This document shows, one piece after another, positions 42,732-52,536 of a stretch of 64,000 bases of DNA. Numbering within the stretch: the first letter of the stretch is position 1; each line of letters starts with the position of its first letter. The notes below the pieces were generated by a model, which was given only the letters and a program-made list of their open reading frames with translations, was not told the origin of the DNA and made no database searches. Both the position numbers and the translations under genes were made by a program. The stretch lies in contig NZ_JAGGDJ010000017.1 of the NCBI RefSeq assembly GCF_017652985.1, positions 1-64,000 of the forward strand, read 5' to 3'. The stretch comes from Paenibacillus artemisiicola. GTDB taxonomy: Bacteria; Bacillota; Bacilli; Paenibacillales; Paenibacillaceae.

Positions 42732-45700
42732 ATGAGAAGGTTTAAAAGAAGCAAAAAATGGCCGGCGATGGTGCTGGCGATCGCGACGGTACTGAATCTA
42801 TCCAGTTTCGGCGCTTTGACTGCCCATGCAGATCCGCTGGGCGAAGCAAACGTCCTGAAAAGCGAGAAGATTTCCTCCGGCGTCAACTTCACCTCGGAGG
42901 AATACAATAACTACTATAAAGCGAACAATCGCGTCGTCGTTAACCGTCTGGATATCAATCCGGCCGACTCGAATACGAAGATCATCACCGCCAAGGCGTA
43001 CGATACCATCAGCGCCGTGGAAACGATCGGCGATCAGGCAAACCGCGAAATTTTGAAAGGCAATCAAGTCATTGCCGGAGTCGACGGAGATTTTTACGAT
43101 ATCGATCCGGCATCCGGAAACCCGCTAGGGTTAATGATGAAGGACGGCGAGCTGATTATCAGCCAGGCGCCGGACGAAAATGCGAGCAATTACCGCACCA
43201 GCTTTTATATGGATAACGCCAATAAACCCGGCATTGACCAGATTCATGCCGAAGGTAAATTTTCGGCAGGGGGAACCGATTATGACGTAAACCTGCTTAA
43301 TCGCAACCAGGCCGTCACAAACGGTTTAGTCCTCCATACGAGCAAACTTACGAAAACGCGTAAAATGACCCATAACTACGCTGCCGACAGAGGCAAATCC
43401 GTGTTCGCGCTGATCCGCGTGGGCAACCATTTCGACGGCGTTCATCCGGGGCAAACTTACACGGGTACCGTCGTGAACGTAACGTCCACCGAAGGCTTCG
43501 ATATACCTGACGATTCCGTCGTTCTGGAAGGCGTAGGCACGTCGCAACCGATCGTACAGGCGTTGGAGCCGAACGCCGAGGTGAGTTTTACATACGATTT
43601 GTATGCGGGCAAGGACGCGGACCATCACGATCTCTTGAAGAACGATATCGTGACTTCGCTTACCTCTAACGCTTGGCTTGTCCGTGACGGCGAAGCGGTG
43701 ACGACCGGCGACCCGGGCGCTAACGCTCGCACGGCATTAGGCATGAAGGCGGACGGAAGCCTTGTCGTGGTAACCGTAGACAAGCCAAGCTCCAGCTATA
43801 CGGGGAGCGTCGGTACAGGTCTTCCAGATCTTGCGAAATACATGCAAGAAGCGGGAGCCGTCAATGCGCTTAATCTGGACGGCGGCGGTTCAACGGAAAT
43901 GATCGTACGCCAAGCGGGCAGCGATCGTCCGGTAACGATAAGCCATCCCGGCGACGTCAATGGATCGAGGCTCGTTTCGAGTTCCTTGTTATTCGTCAGC
44001 ACGGCGACGAAAGGCACGACCGTCGGCAACGTGGTCGTCGATAAGAACGTGACGCTCTATACCGGCTCGAAATACGATTTCTCCTATCGGTTGGCGGATG
44101 AATTCGGCAATCCGATCTCCGGCGGCAACGGTCCCGCAACCTGGGCGTCGACCATCGGAAGCGTCGACGCGAACGGCCATTATCTCGCGAATGCCGGCAT
44201 CGGCGCAGGGAAAGTATCCGCGACGGTCGACGGCGTGAAAGGCAGCGCAGAGGTATCGGTCGTGGATACCGTTTACAATGCGGCCTTTACGAGCAACAAC
44301 GTGGTCATGATCAACAATCAGCAAAAGCAATTCGGTTTCACCGCGGTCGACGCCTCCGGCAATCAGGTCTACATCGATCCTTCCGTCGCGACGTGGAGCC
44401 TTTCCGGCGGCATCGGGGAAGTAGACGCGAACGGACTCGTCTCGACGAACGGGAACGGCGGCACGGGCACGCTGACGGCAACATTCGGACCGTATACGAT
44501 AACGACGAACGTCACGGTCGGTCCCAAAGAGCAGATTATCGACAACTTCGACACCGTATCGGACGGTACCGGAAGCAATCCGAGCAACTTCCCGATCGAG
44601 GGTTACCATTACAGCGGAACGGCCTATCCTACGAACCCGAATGCCGCGAGCAGCCCTTATTTCAGCTTCTCTACGACGATTAAGCATTCGGGAGACCGAA
44701 GCTTTAAGATGGATTACGATATGGCCAATTGGAGTAAAGCCGCAAACGGCACGTTGAACTGGATTCCGCATTGGTATAAGGGCGCCAATTGGAGCGATGA
44801 CCTTGCGGCGGCGATGGACAAGTCCTATAAAACCGATATCTATCCGAAGAAGTTCGGGATTTGGGTATACGGCGACGGCAAAGCGCCTTGGCTCAGAGTC
44901 ATATTCAAAGACGGTACCAACACGAACAAAACGCTCGATCTGACTACCGAAACCCAAGATATCGATTGGGTTGGCTGGAAATATCTCGAACTCAACATTC
45001 CTCAAGGCTGGGCATTGCCGATTCGGCTGAATTACGTCTACATGGCCGAGACGACGAAAACGAAGCCGAACTATTCCGGTTCGATCTATTTCGACGATAT
45101 GAAATTCATATATACCGACGAAGTTCAAGACATCAGCGGTCCCGTATTCACGAATACGCTGCCTTCGTCGGACGGCGTGTTCAGCAGCACCCTTGATTTC
45201 TCGACGACGATCAGCGATAACCTCTCTGGCGTGAAAGAGGACAGCATCATCGTCAAAGTGAACGACGCGCCTCAAGCGTATACGTACGACAAAGATTCGG
45301 GCCGTCTTGGCTTCAAACTGGAAAATCTGGCTCAAGGGGATTATCGGGTATACGTGGAAGCCAAAGACGGAGCAGGCAATCCATCCGTTCCTTGGATCGA
45401 TAGAACGTATCACGTGGACTTGACTCCGGACGAGGAAGCTCCGACGATGACGGACGTAACGCCGACGAAGGACGTCAACGTCAAAATTCCGATGCCAAGG
45501 GTCACGTTCAAGCTAGTTGACAGCAAATCGCAAGTGGATCCGGAGAGCATCTCCGTAAGACTGAACAATATCGAATTGCCCGTTTATTACGACGCCGATT
45601 CGGGTTGGGGATATGCCGAGCCTGCCGGCAACTTGGCGAATGGCGCATATACCTTAAGAATCAACGCGCGGGATAATGCGGGGAACGCCATGACGACTTA

Positions 45701-48065
45701 CAAGGATCAATTGACGCTCGAAGCGATTCCTCAGCCTGCGGACGGATCGAACTTCAGCATCTCGGTTATTCCGGATACGCAAGGCAACGCGTTTACCCAA
45801 AAGCTGTTTAGCCGTGCGGCAGCCGACGATACTTCCTTGGTGATGCACATGGGCGACATCGTCGACGACGGCTCGCAATTGCAGTACGACCAAGCGGACG
45901 ACTTCACGAAGCTGTTCGGCGCCAAGCCGTTCTTCGTGCTCGCGGGCAACCACGAAGCCTTCAAGAACACGCTGGACCTCTTCTACAAGAAATTCGGCTC
46001 CCCGACGCAGCATTTCGAATACGGGGACACGGAAATCATTATGTTGAATACGGCTTATATTCAAAGCATTACCGAGTCGGATCCGACGCAGTTCCACTGG
46101 CTGGAGGACGTGCTCGCCAAGAATACGAAGAAGAACGTCCTCGTCTTCCAACATGTCATCACCAGGGACTCTTTCGGTACGGCTCACCAAATGGACCCGG
46201 AGGATGCGAAGCGATACGAATCCATTCTCGGCGAGTATAAAAAAGCGCATCCGGACACCGAGATTTACAGCTTGTTCGGACACCTTCATACGCTTCAAAC
46301 TTGGGACGTAGACGGAGTAAAATACATCATTTCCGGCAATGGCGCGGATAAAACCTATGTCTCGCACGGAGACGGGGATATGCTGGGAAGCGGAAAAATC
46401 ACGCTTACGGACGGCAAGATGAAATTTACCTACGATCCGCTTCTCACGAAAACGTACATTAAGAACGAAGCCATCATCGGCAATAAGATGAATGCGGTCA
46501 TCGGTTCCACGGTCCAATTGGATATGTTCGGGGATTTCCGCGAGTATCCGGCCAATTACGTAACCCAAATCAACAATCACGAATTGGTCGGAATCAAGTG
46601 GAGCTCCAGTAATGAAGCGTTTGCTTCCGTGGACGAGAATGGCGCGGTGACATCCAAGTCAATCGGTTCTACGGTTATCACGGGAATTTCCGGAGGGAAA
46701 GCCAGCTCCGTCACGGTCGAGACGGTAAAGCCGGAGGACGTAAAACCGATGAAGCTCGAATTGTCCGTTCCTGCGGAACCTCAAGTCGGCGACACGTTCA
46801 TCCCGACGATTAAGGCGACCAACGCGTACGGCGCGGTTTACGCCCTTGACGCGAAGGACGTTGCGTTCAGCTTTAAGAACGGCAAGGCACGCCTGCAAGA
46901 GGATGGCGTAATCGTTGCGGATGCCGAAGGCGAAGAAGAAATTACGGCGACGTTTAGCGGGCTGAAGGCGACGGCCGCCACCAAAATCACGGCCAAGCCG
47001 ACGACGCCTCCGGATCCGGGTAATTCCGGCCCGATCGTGATCGCGCCTCCGACTACGCCGGACGTCGATCTCACCAAGGACAGCGTCGTGAAATCCGACG
47101 TCTTCGCGGAACTCGCGAAGGACAAGAACGCGACGATGACGTTCGCGGGCAACGGCTACAAATGGAACGTCAATGGCTCGGACATCACGAATCTCAACGG
47201 TGACGTGGACTTGGGCGTCAATGTCAGAAACCAAGCTCCGATAGGGAAAATATCGACCCCAGTTCAAGTCCATGCAAAGAAAATCGTGCTGGGCTTGTCT
47301 CTCAACCAAAACGGAACCCTTCCGGGGAAAATGACGCTTGAACTCCCGACGGGCAACGAACAAGCGGGCAAAAAGCTGTTCTTCTACGCGGTAAATTCCG
47401 CCGATCAAGCGCCTGCATTCGTAGCCGAGCTGACCGCGGACGAAAACGGAACCGTCGCGATTCCGTTCACCTCCTCGACGTCGGCCGAATACCTGCTCAT
47501 GACGCAAAAGATCTTGGATTTCAAAGACGCCGATGCGCACTGGGCGAAAGCGGACATCTACTATCTGGTGGGTAAAGACATCGTCAGCGGCGTGAACGAC
47601 AGCCGGTTTTTGCCGAATAACGCGATCACGCGCGGCGAATTCGTCAAGCTGATCGCCGGAGCGGCCGGAGCGGACGTGTCCGCGTTCACGAAGAGCTCGT
47701 TCGCGGACGTCAAGCCGGCAGACTGGTACTCGCCTTACGTCGAATGGGCGAAGCGGAATAACATCGTGCTCGGGGTTCAACCGGATGCGTTTGCGCCGAA
47801 CGAGAAGATTACGAGGGAACAAATGGCGGTTATCCTCGTAAGACTGTCGGACTTGCTCGGCTATACCTTGGAGGGCAACGCGCAGCCGGTTCATTTCGCG
47901 GACGAAGCCAACATTTCCGCCTATGCGCGCGAAGCCGTGAAAAAGGCTCAGCAAGCCGGGATCATAAGCGGCATGCCTAATCATCAGTTTGCGCCGGCGA
48001 AGAGCGCAACTAGAGGCGAAGCGGCCAAGATGCTGGCGACGCTGCTCAAAGCCATGGAAAAGTAA
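42732..48065 (+). CDS. SLH-anchored phosphodiester glycosidase / metallophosphoesterase
   Basis: A 1777-residue secreted surface protein. Order: signal peptide (1-~33); phosphodiester-glycosidase (NAGPA-like) domain ~80-420 with IAGVDGDFYDID and NLDGGGSTEM; Big-like domains ~430-600; a beta-sandwich carbohydrate-binding-like region ~602-795; two Ig-like modules ~800-1000; a calcineurin-like phosphoesterase ~1007-1200 with VIPDTQG, MGDIVDDG, AGNHEAF and FGHLHT; a Big_2-like domain ~1245-1350; a linker; and three SLH domains ~1596-1777 (ITRGEFVKLIAG, ITREQMAVIL, ATRGEAAKML). NAGPA enzymes remove GlcNAc from phosphodiester links; the phosphoesterase could then release phosphate, so one anchored chain may dismantle a phosphodiester polymer (inference). 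GAGGAGAG precedes the ATG. A terminator follows. Confidence 0.9.
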   Translation: MRRFKRSKKWPAMVLAIATVLNLSSFGALTAHADPLGEANVLKSEKISSGVNFTSEEYNNYYKANNRVVVNRLDINPADSNTKIITAKAYDTISAVETIGDQANREILKGNQVIAGVDGDFYDIDPASGNPLGLMMKDGELIISQAPDENASNYRTSFYMDNANKPGIDQIHAEGKFSAGGTDYDVNLLNRNQAVTNGLVLHTSKLTKTRKMTHNYAADRGKSVFALIRVGNHFDGVHPGQTYTGTVVNVTSTEGFDIPDDSVVLEGVGTSQPIVQALEPNAEVSFTYDLYAGKDADHHDLLKNDIVTSLTSNAWLVRDGEAVTTGDPGANARTALGMKADGSLVVVTVDKPSSSYTGSVGTGLPDLAKYMQEAGAVNALNLDGGGSTEMIVRQAGSDRPVTISHPGDVNGSRLVSSSLLFVSTATKGTTVGNVVVDKNVTLYTGSKYDFSYRLADEFGNPISGGNGPATWASTIGSVDANGHYLANAGIGAGKVSATVDGVKGSAEVSVVDTVYNAAFTSNNVVMINNQQKQFGFTAVDASGNQVYIDPSVATWSLSGGIGEVDANGLVSTNGNGGTGTLTATFGPYTITTNVTVGPKEQIIDNFDTVSDGTGSNPSNFPIEGYHYSGTAYPTNPNAASSPYFSFSTTIKHSGDRSFKMDYDMANWSKAANGTLNWIPHWYKGANWSDDLAAAMDKSYKTDIYPKKFGIWVYGDGKAPWLRVIFKDGTNTNKTLDLTTETQDIDWVGWKYLELNIPQGWALPIRLNYVYMAETTKTKPNYSGSIYFDDMKFIYTDEVQDISGPVFTNTLPSSDGVFSSTLDFSTTISDNLSGVKEDSIIVKVNDAPQAYTYDKDSGRLGFKLENLAQGDYRVYVEAKDGAGNPSVPWIDRTYHVDLTPDEEAPTMTDVTPTKDVNVKIPMPRVTFKLVDSKSQVDPESISVRLNNIELPVYYDADSGWGYAEPAGNLANGAYTLRINARDNAGNAMTTYKDQLTLEAIPQPADGSNFSISVIPDTQGNAFTQKLFSRAAADDTSLVMHMGDIVDDGSQLQYDQADDFTKLFGAKPFFVLAGNHEAFKNTLDLFYKKFGSPTQHFEYGDTEIIMLNTAYIQSITESDPTQFHWLEDVLAKNTKKNVLVFQHVITRDSFGTAHQMDPEDAKRYESILGEYKKAHPDTEIYSLFGHLHTLQTWDVDGVKYIISGNGADKTYVSHGDGDMLGSGKITLTDGKMKFTYDPLLTKTYIKNEAIIGNKMNAVIGSTVQLDMFGDFREYPANYVTQINNHELVGIKWSSSNEAFASVDENGAVTSKSIGSTVITGISGGKASSVTVETVKPEDVKPMKLELSVPAEPQVGDTFIPTIKATNAYGAVYALDAKDVAFSFKNGKARLQEDGVIVADAEGEEEITATFSGLKATAATKITAKPTTPPDPGNSGPIVIAPPTTPDVDLTKDSVVKSDVFAELAKDKNATMTFAGNGYKWNVNGSDITNLNGDVDLGVNVRNQAPIGKISTPVQVHAKKIVLGLSLNQNGTLPGKMTLELPTGNEQAGKKLFFYAVNSADQAPAFVAELTADENGTVAIPFTSSTSAEYLLMTQKILDFKDADAHWAKADIYYLVGKDIVSGVNDSRFLPNNAITRGEFVKLIAGAAGADVSAFTKSSFADVKPADWYSPYVEWAKRNNIVLGVQPDAFAPNEKITREQMAVILVRLSDLLGYTLEGNAQPVHFADEANISAYAREAVKKAQQAGIISGMPNHQFAPAKSATRGEAAKMLATLLKAMEK

Positions 48066-48104
48066 AATCAATATTGTCGTCGCGAGTTCATGCGATGATG
48101 AGAC

Positions 48105-48152
48105 AAAACGATCGCTTTCCGGCATCTTGGATGCCGGAAAGCGATCGTTTTT
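48105..48152 (+). terminator. Terminator after the SLH gene
   Basis: A 20-bp perfect stem (AAAACGATCGCTTTCCGGCA with its complement) with a short loop, then TTTT. The rest of the 48066-48342 gap shows no gene. Confidence 0.9.
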
Positions 48153-48342
48153 GGCAAAAGAAGAGAAATTCGCAAAATGGATAGTCCTGATGAGAAGCTT
48201 TCATGCGATGGACAGTGGCTGGCATAACCGGCATGAGCGATACTCCAAGAGAAGGGGGGGATGAAGAGCAGCAGGGCAGTTTGCATACCCATCGTCATGG
48301 ATCAGTCAGCAGTCGAGCCAATCGAAGAGGAGCTGAAGATTG

Positions 48343-51300
48343 ATGTGGAAGGTATTGGACAGAAAGCGAGGGCGGAAGCTGGGCAGCGCGCTGCTCGCAT
48401 TCGCGACGCTGCTTCCGTTTGTTCCGGCACCGGCCGCGTATGCGGCGACGTTAAATGTAACCGCTTACGGAGCGAACGGCGGCGATACGGCCGATGACCT
48501 GCAGGGCATCACGAGCGCCATCGCGGCCGCGGCGAGCGGCGATACGGTTTATTTTCCGGCCGGCACGTATTATATCACCGGCTCAATCACGGCGAAGTCG
48601 GGCATCAAGCTAATCGGGCAAAGCAAGGACACAACGATCATCAAATACAGCGGCACGACGGACAATAACATGATTTCGCTCAGCAACACGTCGAACGTCG
48701 AAGTCGCCCAGTTGACCCTGGACGGCAACAGCAACGCGCATGTCGTCTCCGGCATTTGGGGCGAGCCTGGCAGCGGGCACAACATTCATCATAATATCAT
48801 CAAGGACCTCGTTAAATCCGACGGCTTCGCGCCGTTCGGCATTCTGCTCTCGGGGACGGACAACGCGGCAATCACGGACAATACATTTACCAATATCGGC
48901 GTGAATTCCGAGTGGGGCGGCGCGATCCGTGCCGGCTGGAATTCCAACGGTACGAAGATTTTGCGCAACACGATCGCCAACACGGGACGCGGCGGCATTT
49001 TCGCCAACGACACCTGCAACAACGTTGAAGTGAAGAACAATACGATCACCGGTTCGGGCCTGCACGAGCACGGCCTTTCGATCGAGCTGCACACCAACTG
49101 CAATTACTCGGTCATCGAGGACAACAACGTCGATCACTGGATCAGCGCCGTACGCTCCAATAATATCGCGGTTAGACGCAACACGGTCCACGCGACCGAC
49201 GGCACCGTGCAGGGCATGGGGCTGGAAGTCATGGTCACGCACGGCGTCACGACCGACAATCTCGTCGACGGCGGCCAGCAGGTCGGCATGCAGCAATCGC
49301 CGGGTACCGGCTACCAATATTGGGGCTACAACACGGTGCAAAACATCGTCATGTGGGGGATGCAGCTGCAGGGCGCGGATACCGGAGAAACGGAACAATA
49401 CCAATACTTCTATAAGAACACGTTCAAGAACGGTCCGATCGGCAATCCGGCAGCCGCCTATCCCGGCTACGACGGCAACGCCGTCCGGATTCACGGCAAC
49501 TCGCAGAATCTGACGTTCGACAGCAACCAAATTATTAATAACGGCCGTAAGGCGATCGAAATCACGACCGCTTCCGGTACGGACCGGCTCAGCTTTATCA
49601 ATAACGTCATTACCGGCAACGGTGGCCCTTCGATCGATCAGTATCCGTCCTCGGCAGCAGACTTGGAGTGGAGCAATAACACGGTCAGCGGCAACGGCAC
49701 CAACACGCAGCTGGTCAGCCGGGGCTTCGGGGATCCGAAGCCGGTGGCGAACTTTAGCGCGCCGCTCAGCGTCCAACTGGGTCAGCCGATCACGTTCGCG
49801 AACGCGTCCACGGACAACGGCACGATCGCTGAAAACCTATGGGATCTCGGCGAAGGACCGCCGGTCAACGCAGCCAGCCCGACGTATACGTACCAGAAGG
49901 CGGGCACGTATCGCGTGACGCTCGTCGTCTGGGATAACGGCGGCCGCGCGAGCCTCAAGGAGCAGACGGTGAACGTCTTCACCGGCCCGCCGGATACGCA
50001 GGCGCCGACGGCGCCGACGCTGACATCGCCGTCCAAATCCAACGTGACCGTCGATCTCTCGTGGTCGGGCTCGACCGATAACGTCGGCGTCGTCGGCTAC
50101 GAGGTTTACAAGGGCGGCACGCTCATCGGTTCCACGACGGGCGCGTCGACCTACACCGCGACAGGCCTCACGCCAAGCACGGCCTATAGCTTCACGGTCA
50201 AAGCGAAGGACGCGGCGGGCAATGCGTCGGCAGCCAGCAATACCGTGAATGTCACCACGGCCGCAGGCGATACGCAGGCGCCGACGGCACCGACGAACCT
50301 AACCTCGACCGGCAAGACGGACACGAGCGTCAGCTTGTCTTGGTCTGCGTCGTCCGACAACGTGGGGGTTACCGGCTATAACGTCTATAACGGCACCGCG
50401 TTGGCCGGCACTACGACGGGGGCGGGCGGCACGACATTCACGGCTAGCGGACTTGCGCCGAACACGGCTTACACGTTCGCGGTCAAAGCGAAAGATGCAT
50501 CGAATAACGTCTCTGCCGCCAGCAACAGCGTCACCGTTACGACGGATCCGCTCGCGAACTGGACGCTGTGCGCGGGCGAGAACAACACGTGCAGCTTCAC
50601 CGGCACGAAGCAGGTACGCTTCGGAGCGAATGGCAGCTACTTCTACGGCACGTACACGAACTCCGTCATGTGCTCGACGAACCAGTTCGGAGATCCGGCA
50701 CCGGGCTATTATAAAACCTGCGAGGTCAACTTGGCCGGCGGCACGGGAGATACCCAAGCACCGACGGCGCCGACGAACCTGACGTCGCCGTCGAAGACGT
50801 CTACGAGCGTCAACCTGTCCTGGACGGCGTCCACCGACAATGTCGCGGTGACCGGCTATAACATTTATAACGGATCGACGCTCGCAGGATCAGCAGCGTC
50901 CGGCACGACATTCTCCGTCACCGGCCTGACGGCGGGAACGGCATATACCTTCACGGTCAAAGCGAAGGACGCGGCCGGAAATGTCTCGTCCGCCAGCAAT
51001 GCGCTGAGCGTCACGACGAGTACCGTCGGCGACACGCAGGCTCCGAGCGCTCCGAGCAGCCTGACCTCGCCGTCGAAGACGGCGACAAGCGTCAGCCTCT
51101 CGTGGACCGCGTCCACCGATAACGTCGGGGTCGCCGGTTACGACGTGTACAGCGGCAGCACGCTTGCCGGCACGACCTCTGGCACGACATTCACGGTCAG
51201 CGGATTAACCGCGAACACGGCGTATACCTTCACGGTCAAAGCGAAGGACGCGGCCGGAAATGTCTCGTCCGCCAGCAATGCGCTGAACGTCACGACCAGC

Positions 51301-51786
51301 GCGTCTTCGGGCGGAAGCGGATACGTCGCGCGGGAGTATTGGACGGGAATCTCGGGTTCGTCGGTAACGGCGATTCCAACCGGAACGACGCCAAGCGGAA
51401 CGGAAACGCTGACCAGCCTTGAGGGCCCAACGAATTGGGCGGACAATTACGGCGACCGCATCCGCGGTTACATTACGCCGCCGACGACCGGCACGTATAC
51501 GTTCTATATCGCCGGCGACGACGAAAGCCAGTTTTACCTCAGCACGAACAATAGCCCATCGAATAAAGCCTTGATTGCGTACGAATATGAATATGCGGGC
51601 GTCCGCGAGTGGAACAAACATACGACGCAGCAGTCCGCGGCGATCACCTTGACGGCCGGACAGCCGTATTATTTTGAAATTCTCCACAAAGAAGGCGGAA
51701 GCGGCGATAACCTTGCGGTCGGCTGGACCGGACCGGGCATTTCGTCGATCACGGTCATCGGCGGGTCGTACTTGTCCGCTTACTGA
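48343..51786 (+). CDS. Secreted beta-helix protein with PKD, Fn3 and PA14 domains
   Basis: 1147 residues with a signal peptide ending near AAYAA. A right-handed parallel beta-helix (~35-460; VTAYGANGGDTADDLQGI and many NxI(T)xN turns) resembles pectate-lyase-3/polysaccharide lyase folds. A PKD domain (~463-548) follows, then Fn3 domains at ~549, 643, 802 and 896, with a four-cysteine module at ~736-799 (CAGENNTC...FGDPAPGYYKTC), and a C-terminal PA14-like domain (~993-1147). Probably a polysaccharide-degrading or binding exoenzyme; no catalytic site can be assigned. The ATG at 48343 has GAGGAG upstream. Its GC content is clearly higher than both neighbours, suggesting a separate origin. Confidence 0.88.
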   Translation: MWKVLDRKRGRKLGSALLAFATLLPFVPAPAAYAATLNVTAYGANGGDTADDLQGITSAIAAAASGDTVYFPAGTYYITGSITAKSGIKLIGQSKDTTIIKYSGTTDNNMISLSNTSNVEVAQLTLDGNSNAHVVSGIWGEPGSGHNIHHNIIKDLVKSDGFAPFGILLSGTDNAAITDNTFTNIGVNSEWGGAIRAGWNSNGTKILRNTIANTGRGGIFANDTCNNVEVKNNTITGSGLHEHGLSIELHTNCNYSVIEDNNVDHWISAVRSNNIAVRRNTVHATDGTVQGMGLEVMVTHGVTTDNLVDGGQQVGMQQSPGTGYQYWGYNTVQNIVMWGMQLQGADTGETEQYQYFYKNTFKNGPIGNPAAAYPGYDGNAVRIHGNSQNLTFDSNQIINNGRKAIEITTASGTDRLSFINNVITGNGGPSIDQYPSSAADLEWSNNTVSGNGTNTQLVSRGFGDPKPVANFSAPLSVQLGQPITFANASTDNGTIAENLWDLGEGPPVNAASPTYTYQKAGTYRVTLVVWDNGGRASLKEQTVNVFTGPPDTQAPTAPTLTSPSKSNVTVDLSWSGSTDNVGVVGYEVYKGGTLIGSTTGASTYTATGLTPSTAYSFTVKAKDAAGNASAASNTVNVTTAAGDTQAPTAPTNLTSTGKTDTSVSLSWSASSDNVGVTGYNVYNGTALAGTTTGAGGTTFTASGLAPNTAYTFAVKAKDASNNVSAASNSVTVTTDPLANWTLCAGENNTCSFTGTKQVRFGANGSYFYGTYTNSVMCSTNQFGDPAPGYYKTCEVNLAGGTGDTQAPTAPTNLTSPSKTSTSVNLSWTASTDNVAVTGYNIYNGSTLAGSAASGTTFSVTGLTAGTAYTFTVKAKDAAGNVSSASNALSVTTSTVGDTQAPSAPSSLTSPSKTATSVSLSWTASTDNVGVAGYDVYSGSTLAGTTSGTTFTVSGLTANTAYTFTVKAKDAAGNVSSASNALNVTTSASSGGSGYVAREYWTGISGSSVTAIPTGTTPSGTETLTSLEGPTNWADNYGDRIRGYITPPTTGTYTFYIAGDDESQFYLSTNNSPSNKALIAYEYEYAGVREWNKHTTQQSAAITLTAGQPYYFEILHKEGGSGDNLAVGWTGPGISSITVIGGSYLSAY

Positions 51787-51807
51787 TTGCTTTAGCGGTC
51801 GTTGGAG

Positions 51808-51848
51808 AACGCTTAACGCGGCATGACCGCGTTGAGCGTTTTTTTTTT
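51808..51848 (+). terminator. Terminator after the beta-helix gene
   Basis: AACGCTTAACGCGG pairs with CCGCGTTGAGCGTT (one mismatch) and is followed by eight T. Confidence 0.85.
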
Positions 51849-51994
51849 GTGAGTGCGCGCGCATTCAGGGCGTACCGGATACGATGGAATCCCGCGGCTC
51901 GCAGCGCAGCGCGTACCTCAGATAAATACCTTTCCCAATCGAGCCGTTCATATTATGATAGAGCTTCAAGATATGAAGCGAAGGCGTGACGAAT

Positions 51995-52246
51995 ATGGCT
52001 AAAGCGAAAGTACCGAAGAGACCTACCAGAGACGAATTCGTGCTGGAGGAGATAGGAAATCAGCTGGTCGAGGCCTTTCAGGAAGAATCCGTGATTCTGC
52101 TGACCGTTTGGGGAAGGGAAGAGAGCGTGCGGGGACAAATCATAGCGATGGATTCCAGGACGGGCAAGGTCCATATGCAAACGGCAGACGGATTGGACAA
52201 GGTCCCTTTCATGGATATCATGAGCATGAATTATCCGAGGGATTGA
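51995..52246 (+). CDS. YolD-like small protein
   Basis: An 83-residue cytoplasmic protein; residues ~30-80 (ILLTVWGREESVRGQIIAMDSRTGKVHM...VPFMDIMSM) match the YolD-like domain, a small beta barrel of Firmicutes sometimes encoded near Y-family polymerases, with unclear function. ATG 51995 has GAAGG ~10 nt upstream; GTG at 51986 is an alternative with worse spacing. It stands alone between two terminators; no umuC/dinB-like gene is adjacent. Confidence 0.8.
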   Translation: MAKAKVPKRPTRDEFVLEEIGNQLVEAFQEESVILLTVWGREESVRGQIIAMDSRTGKVHMQTADGLDKVPFMDIMSMNYPRD

Positions 52247-52316
52247 GTTGGTCTGCCTAAGTAAGCTGCGTTTGCAAGTGCGCGACAAAACATGCCGGGT
52301 GACATGACATTACCCC

Positions 52317-52344
52317 GAAGCTGCGGAAATCGCGGCTTTTTTTT
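52317..52344 (+). terminator. Terminator after the YolD-like gene
   Basis: The short stem AGC-TGCG / CGCG-GCT with loop GAAAT is followed by a run of eight T. Confidence 0.65.
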
Positions 52345-52436
52345 ATGACATCAAGTTGTCAAAAAAATCAAATGGCAGGAACTTGATCACACGCCGAGTT
52401 GATTGCTGGTGAAGAGGCATTGACCGCCGCGTTCGC

Positions 52437-52490
52437 TTTACATAAGATTCACCTTCAATTAATACTCTGAACTTTCATGAGCGTTAGCAT
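52437..52490 (+). promoter_or_regulatory. PhoP-box-like array before the YesM/YesN operon
   Basis: TTTACA (52437), TTCACC (52448) and TTAATA (52459) repeat at exactly 11 bp. A -10-like TAGCAT lies at 52485-52490, 20 bp after the last box, the same geometry as at 34096-34160. Confidence 0.5.
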
Positions 52491-52536
52491 GAAGAAGGCT
52501 CTTAACAAGTGAAGTCATACGATTACCGACTGCGGA

